64,000 nucleotides of DNA from Bryobacterales bacterium KBS 96 (GCA_000381625.1 KB906767.1:1466629-1530628); one strand, 5' to 3'. Positions 1 through 9,348 are shown, counted from the stretch's first letter. The notes: generated by a model from the letters alone, not told the origin. Numbers and translations are program-made.

Positions 1-784
1 CGAGCCGGTTACGGGCGCGCAGATTGATTGGCGCACTATTGGGCGCTCCTCCAAATGCATATTGCTGCCATTGCCGCGCCGTATCCCGCCAGACAAGCTT
101 CGTATTGTTATTGATGGCGAAGCCTTTCAAGCCGGCTTTGTAAATATAGGCCACAGATGGGTGTTCTGTCTTTGCGATCGCTTCCTGGCGCAGCAGGTTC
201 GATCCTTTATATGCCGTGAACTTGAGATAGCCGGAAAACAGGCCCAGAGTCAGGCCGTCAAATGCCACGCTGACGCGTGCCCCGTCGCTGGATACGCGGC
301 ACGTGCGGGTGTCGTAACTGACGGAGCCCCGCTGAATTTCATCGGCCGTACGCGGAAGGTCCGTGGTGTCACCGCCGCCGGGAATTACCAGCGGCGCATC
401 CCAGAAGGTATTCCATTTTCGAACCTCTTCCTCGGCGGGCGTGTCGATGCCAAACCCCTTCAGCAGCTTACGTTGCGTTCCCGAGATGCGGCGCCGCCCG
501 GTCGTCACTTGAAAATCGGGAGTCAAATCTCTTCCGAGAATCTCCCAGGTGCCGCCACTGCGCGCTGCTAATTGTTCGATTAGCGGACGCCCGTCGCGAA
601 TAGCGAACTGTGCCTTTAGCTGTTGTCCCACTTCGCCCCGCCAAGTTATCTGAAGGACGCCATAATTCATTTCCGCGTGGAATCCTTCGACAGGCTTGAA
701 GTCGTCAAAACTGCACTGCGGTGTCTGAGCTGCTGCTACCGTGGACAGCACCGCCATACCCAGCCAAAATCCGCCAGCTTTCAT
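1..784 (-). CDS. Secreted protein of unknown function, C-terminus beyond the window edge
   Basis: An open minus-strand frame starts with ATG at 784 and runs off the window at position 1, so about 261 residues are visible and the end is missing. The first 20 residues (MKAGGFWLGMAVLSTVAAAQ) form a clean signal peptide ending in an A-x-A-Q type cleavage site. The mature part is a mixed beta-rich sequence with two early and later cysteines and no motif I recognise. It resembles secreted proteins of unknown function common in Acidobacteriota, but I cannot name a family. The codon use and continuous frame make it a real gene; function is not inferred. Confidence 0.7.
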   Translation of the reverse strand, partial: MKAGGFWLGMAVLSTVAAAQTPQCSFDDFKPVEGFHAEMNYGVLQITWRGEVGQQLKAQFAIRDGRPLIEQLAARSGGTWEILGRDLTPDFQVTTGRRRISGTQRKLLKGFGIDTPAEEEVRKWNTFWDAPLVIPGGGDTTDLPRTADEIQRGSVSYDTRTCRVSSDGARVSVAFDGLTLGLFSGYLKFTAYKGSNLLRQEAIAKTEHPSVAYIYKAGLKGFAINNNTKLVWRDTARQWQQYAFGGAPNSAPINLRARNRL

Positions 785-1339
785 TTGTTATCTCATTTGC
801 TCCGGCTCCAGTCTACAAAAAGCGCGGCGGACAACGATTACGAATCCGCCGCCTTTTGCGGGCGGCATCGCCGGAGCTCTGCATAGCCTTTCAGCAGCGG
901 GGTCACGTAAGGGTGAGTCAATGATTTTCTGCTACGTGCCACACCGGTCGCGTCGAAGAAGGCGCGCCACTGGCGGAGGAGTCACCACATTGGGCGCTCT
1001 CCGCCTGCACAGAAGCTTTTGTCGTCGCGCGAAATCTGGGCGATCTGGATCACCAGCATTTTCTGCATCGTGAGAATCTGTAGCGGCTCCAATCCGTGCT
1101 CGTCACCTTGCCCCTGTCAAAAGTGACTTCTTCTTTGAACTTCCGGAAGGCGACGGATTTCCAGTCAATGCCGTTGTTCCTCGATGCACTGCCGGCAAGC
1201 CTTCAAAAAAACTGATCTCAAGGGCTTGTTGGCCGATCTTCGGTTCCCAGTTCCGCAACCCGGCCTTCCGACGAGCGATGCTTCCCTTGCGGAGAAACAC
1301 GTCAGCCCGCCCGGCATGAAATTCCCGTGCCCTTTCGAG
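785..1339. other. Intergenic or decayed stretch without a clear gene
   Basis: I see only short frames with no recognisable domain here. On the minus strand the weak frame around 1103-1360 continues downstream from the LysR-type remnant described next, and it shows no further LysR similarity. The stretch is best read as decayed DNA between the secreted-protein gene and the mutasome operon. Confidence 0.4.
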
Positions 1340-1459
1340 GCGAGTCAACGACCGGCTCACAGTCGAGGTAGGAATCTACAACTCTTGGGCGGCAGCGCTC
1401 AGCGTACCGGGCGGCGCATCGACAAAAGTACTTACGTCGTTGAAATCAGGTGTATTCAT
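1340..1459 (-). pseudogene. Remnant of a LysR-family regulator (N-terminal helix-turn-helix)
   Basis: Reading the minus strand from ATG at 1459 gives MNTPDFNDVSTFV, then a typical LysR winged-helix sequence GTLSAAAQEL, an in-frame TAG stop, and IPTSTVSRSLTRLE in the same frame. The pattern S-x-A-A-x-x-L followed by S-x-V-S-R-x-I/L-x-x-L-E is the LysR DNA-binding helix. The stop lies inside the recognition region, and the effector domain is not found downstream, so this is a dead fragment. What is seen is the helix pattern and the stop; the family name follows from the pattern. Confidence 0.6.
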
Positions 1460-1607
1460 AAACGCTCTAATCGTGATCAAACACCGAATTGGATTGCGCC
1501 CTTGCAAGACCACGTCCCGGCCGTGACGAAGATAAAAAGCGCAGCATTTCGGCGCAAGTCACAGTTCATGGCTATATCCGCCAAAGCCGGACCGCATTCT
1601 CGCCTGG

Positions 1608-1739
1608 ATGAAAGAACAGGAATTTCCCATCTGTGACACCGCGGAGCAGGGTAAGGACACCTGCAACGTTTATAAATCACTGAAGTTTCCACCCGAAGTG
1701 TACGAGCGCATTGCGAGCTACTATGAAGGCTCGCGCTGA
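1608..1739 (+). pseudogene. Small ORF or C-terminal gene remnant, unknown function
   Basis: A plus-strand frame reads 43 residues from ATG 1608 to TGA 1737-1739, including FPICDTAEQGKDTCNVYKSL and ending IASYYEGSR. The composition looks like genuine protein (two Cys, balanced charges, aromatic residues), and the frame stays open upstream to 1536 without a better start. It may be the tail of a lost gene or a very small protein. I do not recognise it. The remaining DNA to 2001, before the dnaE2 stop, holds nothing I can support. Confidence 0.25.
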
Positions 1740-2001
1740 CCTCACCGATCAACGGGTTTTTAGTGGCCGGAATTTGCCGTTTCAAAATCAACCCTGACGG
1801 ACGAAAGCGGGCGACGGGCCGGATGGACATCTCTAGATACACGATATTGTCCGCCTCGGCAGATGTTTGCTGACCCGGTATTGAAGCGTGGCTCGCTGTC
1901 CAGCAGCTAATAGGAAGCTTCCGTTTAGGACGTGACGCCTTGCCAATTCCAATGAACCTTTCGCTATCAGGCTGTTGCTGCTGGATGGGCTCCTTCGTCA
2001 A

Positions 2002-5000
2002 TCAACGAAAGTCATGCGATCGGACAGCCTGCGTTTCCAAGGCGAGTGGCTCTATGCGTACGGCTTTGACCGAAATGACGTCCCACGTATTTTGCACAAC
2101 CCCTTTGATCGTGAGATAAGGGGCGCTGACGCAGGCGGCTTTTTGGCTTTCAAAGAGATCGGGATTGACGATTACATTCACAATGCCGGTTTCATCTTCG
2201 AGACTGAGGAAAACGAATCCTTTTGCCGTTCCGGGCCGCTGGCGCGTAATAACAGCGCCTGCAATACGGACGATTGCTCCATTTCTCTGCGTCTTAGCCG
2301 TTTCGGCGTCCAGGATTCCAAACGTTCTCAATTGGTCCCGGTGGAATGCCATCGGATGCCTTCCAATCGTCAAGCCGGTGTGTGCGAAGTCTGAGGAGAT
2401 GCGCTCCGTTATGTTCATTCGCTTGAGCGGAGCGATTGCGTTCTCGTCTGTTGCCGCCTCTAAAAGCGGGCCCACAGAGCGGAGTGCGAGGCTCGCCTGC
2501 CAGAGTGCTCCGCGGCGGTGGCGATCGGCTTCCTCTTTTGGCAGGCAATTCAGGGCGCCGATCTGCGAAAGCGCAGCTAATTCCCTTTTGTTCAGCTCCG
2601 GCACACGCCGGATCAGGTCGCGTATGGAAGCGAACGGCCGTTCGTCTCTTGCGGCCACAATACGCTGCGACGTGCCGGTGCGCAGGCCTCGGACGTAATT
2701 CAAGCCCAACCGGACGTAGTATGTGCTGCTGTCTTTCTCGATCGTGCACTTTTCTTGCGAACAAAGGATGTCGACGGGCCGGAAACGTTGTCCGTGCCGC
2801 TGCGCATCTTTGACAAGAGTCGCCGGTGAGTAAAAGCCCATCGGCTGATTGTTGAGCGTGCACGCCGTAAACGCGGCCAGGTAATGACATTTGAGATAGC
2901 CACTCGCGTATGCAATCAACGCGAAACTAGCGGCATGCGATTCGGGGAAGCCATATAGCGCGAACGCTGTAATGGCCTGGATAATCCGCTCCTGTGCTTC
3001 GGGCCCGATCACGTTGTGTGACATCCCCCGACGGAGTTTCGCTTCAACCGCCTGCATACGTTTTTCAGATCGCTTGAATCCCATCGCACGGCGCAGTTCT
3101 TCCGCTTCGCCGCCACTGAAATTCGCCACGATCATCGCCATGCGTAGTAGTTGCTCTTGAAACAGCGGCACGCCCAGCGTACGCGTCAAAACCTGATCGA
3201 GTGAAGGATGCAGCGACACCGGAGGTTCGAGTTTCTGCCGCCGCCGAAGATAAGGATGCAGCATGTCGCCGACGATGGGACCGGGCCGAATAATCGCAAC
3301 CTGAATCACAATGTCGTAGAAGCACTCCGGCTTCATGCGCGGCAATATCGCCTGTTGGGCACGGCTTTCCACTTGAAACCAGCCCAGTGTGTCGGCGCGT
3401 CGCAGGCATCCGTAAACCTTGGGATCGTCCTGCGGCAAGTGCCCGAGATCGACTTCTTTGCCGTAGTGCTTTGGAATTTCTTTCAGGCAATCCTGCAGCA
3501 CCGCCATCATTCCTAAGCCGAGAAGATCGATTTTGACGATCTTCATATCGGCGCAGTCGTCCTTGTCCCACTGCACGACTACCCGGCCGGGCATCGAGGC
3601 AGGCTCCAGGGGAACGATGCTATCGAGTTGTCCCTGGCACACAACCAGCCCGCCCGAGTGCTGTCCCAGATGACGTGGTAGATCAAGGATTTCCGATGTC
3701 AGTGAGAAAAACTTTGTAATGCGGGGATCATCTGGCGGCAGGCCCGCTTCACGAAACCGCCGCTCCAGCGTATCGTTCGGGTCTTTCCACTCCAAGTGCG
3801 GCATACGATCCGCCAAGCGCTTTAGCTCCGGTTCAGCAAAGCCTAGGGCCTTGCCCACATCGCGCACCGCGGAGCGGCCACGATAGGTAATGACATTGGC
3901 CGTCATCGCTGCCCCGCGCTCACCGTAGCGTTCGTAAACATATTGAATCGCGCGCTCCCGGTCATCACCGCTCGGAAGATCGAGATCGATATCGGGCCAC
4001 TCGCCGCGCTCTTCCGAAAGAAAGCGCTCAAACAGTAGATCCATGCCCACCGGATCGACGGCCGTGATGCCGAGCGAATAGCAGACCGCGCTATTTGCGG
4101 CGGAACCGCGGCCCTGCACGAGAATTCCCTTACTCCGGCAAAACTCGACGATGTCACAGACGATCAAGAAATAACCGGCGAGCTTGAGCTTTTCAATGAG
4201 TGCCAATTCGTGCTCGATCTGTTGGCGTGCTTTCCCGGCGTAAGGACGATAGCGGCGGCGCGCGCCCTCTTCCGTGCGCTTTCGCAGAAACGAGATTTCG
4301 GTTTCATTGGCGGGCGCCGGATAGCGCGGAAATTCGTAGCCCAAGTCTTCGAGCGTGAAGGTTAGGCGAGCCGCCAACTCACACGTCTCGGCGATAGCCT
4401 CGGGCACATCGGCGAACAGGCGTTTCATAGCCGCGCTAGATTTCAGATATCGATGCGCGTTGTAACTTAAGAGCCGGCCCGCTTCAACGATGCTGGTGTT
4501 GTGGCGAACACAGGTGAGTACATCCTGCAATTCACGTTTGTCTTTTGTTGCGTGCGCGATGCCATTCGTGGCAAGCAGCGGCAACCGCAACGTCCGCGCC
4601 AGACCCATAAGTAGGTGATTGCCCGCTTCCTGCCGACGGCGGAAGTGCCGCTGCAACTCCACATAGACATTGCGCGGGCCAAAGATTTGCTTCAGATGCT
4701 CTAATTGCCGGCAGGCATTCTCTCCAGCGGGTGCGCCGTGCTGCTCGGCAAATATCCGTGCGAACGGGCCTTCCAGCCCGCCCGTGAGGCAGACCAGGCC
4801 GTTTGCGAATTCGGCAAAGTCGCTGGTCGTAGCGAACGGATTCTGTGCTTTCCCATTTCGCCCTCCCCTCAGCTTCATGCGCGTGATCAGGCGACAAAGG
4901 TTCTGATAACCCGTGCGGTTTTCGGCCAAAAGCGTATAACGGAAACCCTGTTCGGTGGGCACTTCCGCACCGATCAGAGCACGTATACCGAGTTGCTTTG

Positions 5001-5262
5001 CTGCGAGGTGAAAACGCGGTGCGCCATAGATGCCTTGCGCATCTGCTAACGCCATCGCTGGCTGCTCCAGTTCGGCGCAGCGCGAAGCCAATGCTTCGGG
5101 GAGCGATGCGCCCTCCAGGAAAGAGAACGCCGAGCGTGCGTGTAACTCGATGTATTGATCATGGCCGGTCTTGCGAAGCGGCAGCGCCACTAGCGTGCTT
5201 TCATGCCCCAAGGGCGCTTCCGCACAGCGCGGCGTGAGATCGAGTCGGCTCGGTTCAGTCAT
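2002..5262 (-). CDS. dnaE2: Error-prone DNA polymerase DnaE2 (ImuC), alpha-subunit type
   Basis: About 1086 residues, the usual size for DnaE2/ImuC, the C-family polymerase that performs mutagenic lesion bypass with ImuA and ImuB. An N-terminal PHP domain begins at YIELHARSAFSFLEGAS. The polymerase palm carries PDIDLDLPSG and, later, the VVQWDKDDC stretch. Helix-hairpin-helix and OB-fold segments follow, the latter with DETGIVNVIVNP near the C-terminus. I chose ATG 5262 because it overlaps the imuB stop (ATGACTGA) and the protein aligns from there. A 68-codon upstream extension inside imuB has no family similarity. It is the last gene of a minus-strand operon with imuA and imuB, a layout normally under SOS control; I found no convincing LexA operator. 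Confidence 0.95.
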   Translation of the reverse strand: MTEPSRLDLTPRCAEAPLGHESTLVALPLRKTGHDQYIELHARSAFSFLEGASLPEALASRCAELEQPAMALADAQGIYGAPRFHLAAKQLGIRALIGAEVPTEQGFRYTLLAENRTGYQNLCRLITRMKLRGGRNGKAQNPFATTSDFAEFANGLVCLTGGLEGPFARIFAEQHGAPAGENACRQLEHLKQIFGPRNVYVELQRHFRRRQEAGNHLLMGLARTLRLPLLATNGIAHATKDKRELQDVLTCVRHNTSIVEAGRLLSYNAHRYLKSSAAMKRLFADVPEAIAETCELAARLTFTLEDLGYEFPRYPAPANETEISFLRKRTEEGARRRYRPYAGKARQQIEHELALIEKLKLAGYFLIVCDIVEFCRSKGILVQGRGSAANSAVCYSLGITAVDPVGMDLLFERFLSEERGEWPDIDLDLPSGDDRERAIQYVYERYGERGAAMTANVITYRGRSAVRDVGKALGFAEPELKRLADRMPHLEWKDPNDTLERRFREAGLPPDDPRITKFFSLTSEILDLPRHLGQHSGGLVVCQGQLDSIVPLEPASMPGRVVVQWDKDDCADMKIVKIDLLGLGMMAVLQDCLKEIPKHYGKEVDLGHLPQDDPKVYGCLRRADTLGWFQVESRAQQAILPRMKPECFYDIVIQVAIIRPGPIVGDMLHPYLRRRQKLEPPVSLHPSLDQVLTRTLGVPLFQEQLLRMAMIVANFSGGEAEELRRAMGFKRSEKRMQAVEAKLRRGMSHNVIGPEAQERIIQAITAFALYGFPESHAASFALIAYASGYLKCHYLAAFTACTLNNQPMGFYSPATLVKDAQRHGQRFRPVDILCSQEKCTIEKDSSTYYVRLGLNYVRGLRTGTSQRIVAARDERPFASIRDLIRRVPELNKRELAALSQIGALNCLPKEEADRHRRGALWQASLALRSVGPLLEAATDENAIAPLKRMNITERISSDFAHTGLTIGRHPMAFHRDQLRTFGILDAETAKTQRNGAIVRIAGAVITRQRPGTAKGFVFLSLEDETGIVNVIVNPDLFESQKAACVSAPYLTIKGVVQNTWDVISVKAVRIEPLALETQAVRSHDFR

Positions 5263-6556
5263 AGACACCCACCACAACCCAGACATCGGCGGGCACCTCA
5301 CGCGCGATTCGATACAAGGCGCCATCGTCGAGCGCAACATCCCACTCCTGGTGATGCCACTCCGACGACGCCCACCATTCGCCGGAGCTCTCCCACGGCC
5401 CAGATCGCTCGACGACGGTGCCGTTGACCCCCGCTGCACATACCCGGGTAGGTGCTTGGTTCGCAATATGCACGTTCGCGCGGAGTGCCGGACGAAAGAG
5501 CCGAAGCGACAAACGCAGGAGATGCCGTCGTGGGTCGTCCGCCTCCGGTGGAAATGAACGCAGGTCGGGTGCGGTTAAGCGGAACGCGTCGGGCCGGTAT
5601 GTGTATAGCAACTCCGGGGAGCCCACGTTCTCTTTACCGACGAGCCCGGCGATTCGCGCGAGCGTCACTTGTAATTTGTCGGGCTCTGGCGTAGGCGGCA
5701 GAAACAATCCGCCCTGCACCCGCCGGGGCTCCGTCGTTTCCATTCGTAAACGGAATCGCACGACCGCTGCTCCCGGTGGATGTCGCTCCAAGTGAAGCTG
5801 TAGCAGTTTCAACAGGCTGCGGCTCTCGTCGAGTGCGACGGGAAATTCAAGACGGCAGCCGTACTCTCGCGCGCCGTCCAGTGCGAGACGGAGGTCGAGC
5901 AGCCGCGCGGCTTGCGATTGCGAGCGGAGGCGTGCACACAAATCGCCGAGCGCTCGCCCAAAGAGAAACAGAAGAGGTTCGAGCTGTTCCAACGGATGCC
6001 CTAGTTCCATCTGTTCTTCGTAACTGACCTCTGGCGCCCGTACTCGCAATGCGCGTTGGCGCACACCCAATGCGATCTGGCGCAGATAAACGCCCGCCAT
6101 ACCGAGGCGTTCCGTCAGCGCACTTTCTGGCAACCCGGCTAGATCTCCACAGGTTTCGAGCCCCCACTGATGCAGAGTTTCCAACACGCTGTTGTCAATT
6201 TCCAAATCGTGCGCAAAGAGGCGTTCGAGTGCGATATCGGCGAGTTTGGATGCTTCTTCGCCAGGCATGGCCAGCAACGTGCCTTCGCATTTGCGCGCCA
6301 ATAGAATTGCTGTATCCACGTTTCCGGCTATACCGAGATGCGCTTTCAGTTTTCTCGCATATCCTCTGCGCGCAATTTCCGATGCGATCTGCTGCCATGA
6401 TCCGAGCATGGATCGGAGCGGTGCAATCGAAAAAACCACCGTATCCGAACAGGTTTGTTCCACTTCGGGAGAAAACTCGACGGCCAGCGCCAGTAAGGCA
6501 TCCTGAGTCGCACTCGCGTTTGCAGCGTCCGACGAATGGATGCAGGCATACATCAT
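5255..6556 (-). CDS. imuB: ImuB, inactive Y-family polymerase-like mutasome subunit
   Basis: 433 residues with the Y-family fold but without its catalytic acids. The start YACIHSSDAANASA replaces the usual D-x-D region, and the TVVFSIAPLRSMLGS segment has Ser where active enzymes carry Asp. A helix-hairpin-helix segment (LETCGDLAGLPESAL) follows around residues 130-150, then a little-finger-like region and the C-terminal ImuB tail with ALDDGALYRIAREV. In other bacteria ImuB is the non-catalytic hub that links the beta clamp, ImuA and ImuC/DnaE2. It overlaps imuA upstream by ATGA (6553-6556) and dnaE2 downstream by 8 bases, indicating translational coupling. Confidence 0.93.
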   Translation of the reverse strand: MMYACIHSSDAANASATQDALLALAVEFSPEVEQTCSDTVVFSIAPLRSMLGSWQQIASEIARRGYARKLKAHLGIAGNVDTAILLARKCEGTLLAMPGEEASKLADIALERLFAHDLEIDNSVLETLHQWGLETCGDLAGLPESALTERLGMAGVYLRQIALGVRQRALRVRAPEVSYEEQMELGHPLEQLEPLLFLFGRALGDLCARLRSQSQAARLLDLRLALDGAREYGCRLEFPVALDESRSLLKLLQLHLERHPPGAAVVRFRLRMETTEPRRVQGGLFLPPTPEPDKLQVTLARIAGLVGKENVGSPELLYTYRPDAFRLTAPDLRSFPPEADDPRRHLLRLSLRLFRPALRANVHIANQAPTRVCAAGVNGTVVERSGPWESSGEWWASSEWHHQEWDVALDDGALYRIAREVPADVWVVVGVYD

Positions 6557-7212
6557 GCCGTCCTTTCCAGTGAAAGCCGCTGGACCGCACTCTCTACCGG
6601 CTTACATGAACGGCCTGCTATGTCGAGGCCTTGCAGAAGGCAGAAAGGCGGTTTGCCTTCCCACCGCGGATGCTGAAGCTGTAGTTGCAGATGGTGCCAA
6701 CATCCTTTGGTCTGTGCCGAGGAACTGCACACCAGAAGCACCGTGGGCGTCTGCTCGATCGCTCGCCGAAAGCGGTGCCAATACGAAAGGGGGATGCGAT
6801 TCAGAACCTTCCTGTTTACTTCGCAGAGATCGAGGATGACCACGCCGAAACCGCCCGCATGAAGCAGTAGGTCCGCGGCTCGCATGGCGTGCTCGGTATT
6901 CCCGCGACAACGGACCCAGACGAGCCTCGCGAGTTTGACGCCGGCGGCCGCGGCAGACGCCGGGTGAAACTGATCGTTCGTATCCACAACCGCGCAGATT
7001 TCACCGCGTGCTGTCGCCTGTGCCAGGATATGCAGAAGAACGGACATGCGGCCGGAAGAGCGAGGGCCAGTGATTTCGGTTATTCCGCCGCGGGAGATGC
7101 CGCGGCGGAGAAGCGGGACTGCGGGTATCCTAAGCGCGGGAAACTTCGGTAGGATTTCCGAACGGAAACGGACGGGCTTGGCAAAAGGGGAGAGCTGTGC
7201 AGTATTCGCCAT
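6553..7212 (-). CDS. imuA: ImuA, RecA-like mutasome subunit
   Basis: 219 residues with a RecA-like core. EITGPRSSGRMSVL near residues 45-58 matches the modified Walker A loop of ImuA/SulA-related proteins, with Arg in place of the usual Lys. Later strands include AVVDTNDQFHP and VVILDLCEV, equivalent to Walker B-like strands. The family works with ImuB and DnaE2 in SOS mutagenesis. A good ribosome-binding site (AGAGGCG) sits just upstream of ATG 7212. Only 18 bases separate it from the DUF72 gene stop, so the operon probably starts with that gene. Confidence 0.88.
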   Translation of the reverse strand: MANTAQLSPFAKPVRFRSEILPKFPALRIPAVPLLRRGISRGGITEITGPRSSGRMSVLLHILAQATARGEICAVVDTNDQFHPASAAAAGVKLARLVWVRCRGNTEHAMRAADLLLHAGGFGVVILDLCEVNRKVLNRIPLSYWHRFRRAIEQTPTVLLVCSSSAQTKGCWHHLQLQLQHPRWEGKPPFCLLQGLDIAGRSCKPVESAVQRLSLERTA

Positions 7213-7230
7213 TTATTCGCCTCTGTCTCA

Positions 7231-8103
7231 TTATGCCTCACTCTCCCCTCCGGCACGGTCGGCTCTGAATTCCTGCAGTTCGGGATAACGCGCCATCAAC
7301 TGAAGCGGCACACCGACCGGCTTACCTTGCAGAATCGAGCTGATCTCGATTGCATTGACGACGGCCTGGCCGAGATAGTGATTATTGGTCACCACATATG
7401 TGTCTTTTGCGTTCGCCGCGATTTCTTTCGTACGCGCCACCCAGGGCTCCAACTCATCGAGCGAATAAAGATGGTCGTAGCGTTCGCGAACATCTGCCGT
7501 CGCAGAAAACCAGTTTCGGTAATTGCGGCCATGAAGCCTTACGTATCCGATGGTCGAAGTGACATGCGTCGCCGGCTTCACTGAACGATGAAATAACGGT
7601 TGGTCAATGTTGCAGATGCCGACTCCCAATTCCGCAAGCAGATCGAGGCAACTCTCATCCATCCAACTCGCATGCCGCACTTCCACCACCAACGAAAATT
7701 CCTGAAACCGCCGCAAAATCCCCGTTAGGTAGCGCCGGGTTTCCGCATCGTTTTTGAAGGACCAGGGAAACTGAATCAGTATCGCCCCTAATCGGCGTGC
7801 GTCCACGAGCGGAGCCATCGCGCCTTTAAAGTCTTTCTCGTCGTTCGGGGTCGGCGTACGCTGATGCGTAAACGATTGAAAGAGTTTCGCGGTGAACCGA
7901 AATCTGTCATTCTGTGCAACGCTCTCCGCCCACTTCTTCGAAGTGGAAGGGCGTGGCGGACCGTAGAAGGATGAGTTGATCTCAACCGTGTCGAAATAGC
8001 TTGCGATGTAGCTCAGCTCATCGAAGCCACGCGGCTTCTCATGCGGATACACAATGCCGCGCCAGTCCTTGTATGCCCATCCCGCAGGTCCGACCCGGAT
8101 CAC
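7231..8103 (-). CDS. DUF72 family protein, TIM-barrel, function unknown
   Basis: About 290 residues if it starts at GTG 8103 (GTG ATC CGG, giving VIRVGPAGWAYKDWRGIVYP), which is where the DUF72 (YecE-like) family begins. Typical motifs are the opening G-x-A-G-W, FDTVEINSSFYGPP, RFTAKLFQSFTHQR, LIQFPWSFKND, EVRHASW, YVRLHGRNYRNW and the C-terminal NNHYLGQAVVNA. A longer reading from ATG 8385 would add about 94 residues with no family similarity that cross the ligD remnant on the other strand, so I prefer the shorter form. It lies 18 bases upstream of imuA on the same strand, suggesting co-transcription with the mutasome. The biochemical role of DUF72 is not established. Confidence 0.85.
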   Translation of the reverse strand: MIRVGPAGWAYKDWRGIVYPHEKPRGFDELSYIASYFDTVEINSSFYGPPRPSTSKKWAESVAQNDRFRFTAKLFQSFTHQRTPTPNDEKDFKGAMAPLVDARRLGAILIQFPWSFKNDAETRRYLTGILRRFQEFSLVVEVRHASWMDESCLDLLAELGVGICNIDQPLFHRSVKPATHVTSTIGYVRLHGRNYRNWFSATADVRERYDHLYSLDELEPWVARTKEIAANAKDTYVVTNNHYLGQAVVNAIEISSILQGKPVGVPLQLMARYPELQEFRADRAGGESEA

Positions 8104-8210
8104 TTTACTTTCGTACCACGAACCCTCCGCCCAGTACCTGCACTGTGAGGCTCCCTTTTGATCGCGCCATTTGTGTCGCAGCGACCCAGAATTCCTCACG
8201 GCGAAAATCG

Positions 8211-8478
8211 AAGTCATCGGCGCCGCGACGAAGTGCTCAGGGCAGCCGCAGGCGCTTTGTTTAGAAGCACGTTGCCAGCCATCTTCGTTACGGTTTCCGG
8301 CTCGAACTTTACGGCGAACTGAAGTCATGGGGTGTGCCGAAAGGCGTTCCCACCGAATCGGGTGTTCGCCGGCTTGCGAGTGCAACCGAAGATCATCCGC
8401 TCGACTATCTCGACTTCGAAGGCTTCATCCCCAAAGGGCAATATGGCGGCGGAACGGTCATGGTCTGGGACGTCCTTA
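8211..8478 (+). pseudogene. Remnant of a LigD-type 3'-phosphoesterase (PE) domain
   Basis: In one plus-strand frame the sequence reads RRRFV, a TAG stop at 8262-8264, then [48 protein letters not shown] and [11 protein letters not shown]. This is the diagnostic core of the DNA-end-processing PE domain of bacterial NHEJ ligase LigD, with the H-x-x-x-x-L-x-Y/x-F-R-L-E and TEDHPLDY motifs intact. The in-frame stop falls just before the first conserved His. After WDV at about 8478 the similarity ends abruptly and the sequence joins a recombinase fragment. No ligase or polymerase domain, and no Ku gene, is visible in the window. Confidence 0.75.
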
Positions 8479-8479
8479 T

Positions 8480-9348
8480 TTTTATTCACTTCCCGTCAAA
8501 ATCCTGAAGTCGCTCTCAGCGTTCACCAGGAACTACAATCGCGATGGGAAGAAGCTGATCGCCTACGGCGGCTTCAGGTGGACCGGGCTCGCGACGAATC
8601 CGAACTAGCCCGCCGCCGTTTCCTTCGCGTAGATCCGGATAATCGACTCGTAGCTGCCTCACTGGAAGCGGAGTGGAATGCGAAGCTGCGAGCACTCTCG
8701 GAAGACGAACAGAACTATGATCGCCAGTGCCAAGCCGATCAGTTCAAAATAAGCCCGGCACAACGAGAGCAGGTTCTCGCTTTAGCAACGGATTTCCGGC
8801 GACCGTGGCACGATTCTAAGACGCCCGATCGCGAACGTAAGCGAATGGTTCGACTGCTGATCGAAGATGTAACGATCCGAAAAGGCGAAAACGTTCAGCT
8901 TGATGTTCGCTTTCGCGGCGGAATGTCAAAGACCTTGATATTGCCACGGCCGGTGAGTTATTGCGAAAGCCACAAGCAGAACCCAGAGATGGTCGCCGAA
9001 ATGGATCGCCTCTTGGACGACTACAACTACGCAGACGTGGCGCGAATCCTTAATGAAGGAAATTTCAAAACAGGCGATGGCTTACCGTTGACATCGGTAG
9101 CGATTGGCTATGTTCGAAAGGCGTACGGATTGAGAAGCCGCTTTGATCGGCTCCGCGAACGCGGGCTGCTAACTATCCGCGAGGTCGCCCAGGCTTGTGA
9201 CGTTTCCACAAAAACTATCTCGGACTGGCGGCAAAAGGGCCGGCTTCGCGGGTATGCCATCGATGATCGAGACCAGTTTCTGTTTGAACATCCCGGACCG
9301 AATCCACCTAAGAAGCACAGGCGAACGGTCTCATGCAGGATGGCTTGA
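8480..9348 (+). pseudogene. N-terminally truncated serine recombinase (large resolvase/invertase type)
   Basis: The frame ending at 9348 carries about 285 residues matching the middle and C-terminal parts of large serine recombinases: RLRRLQVDRARDESELARRR, LVAASLEAEWNAKLRALSED, DRERKRMVRLLIEDVTI, LPRPVSYCE, and a final helix-turn-helix region RERGLLTIREVAQACDVSTK. The whole N-terminal catalytic resolvase domain with its nucleophilic Ser is absent. The 50 residues upstream of [11 protein letters not shown] in this frame come from out-of-frame ligD sequence. It therefore cannot recombine DNA and is a relic of a mobile element whose left part is deleted or replaced at about 8480. Confidence 0.8.

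Noticed and set aside
1477-2001. A 174-codon minus-strand frame before dnaE2
   Set aside because: The composition is rich in Arg/Ser/Pro with no domain and it overlaps the plus-strand small ORF; it is likely a chance frame in GC-rich DNA.
5263-5466. Upstream extension of dnaE2 to an earlier ATG
   Set aside because: It would overlap imuB deeply, its 68 residues have no family similarity, and ATG 5262 gives the classic overlap with the imuB stop.
7213-8210. LexA operator for the mutasome operon
   Set aside because: I looked for a palindromic SOS box upstream of the DUF72 gene and imuA and found none convincing; the acidobacterial LexA motif is not certain enough to call one.
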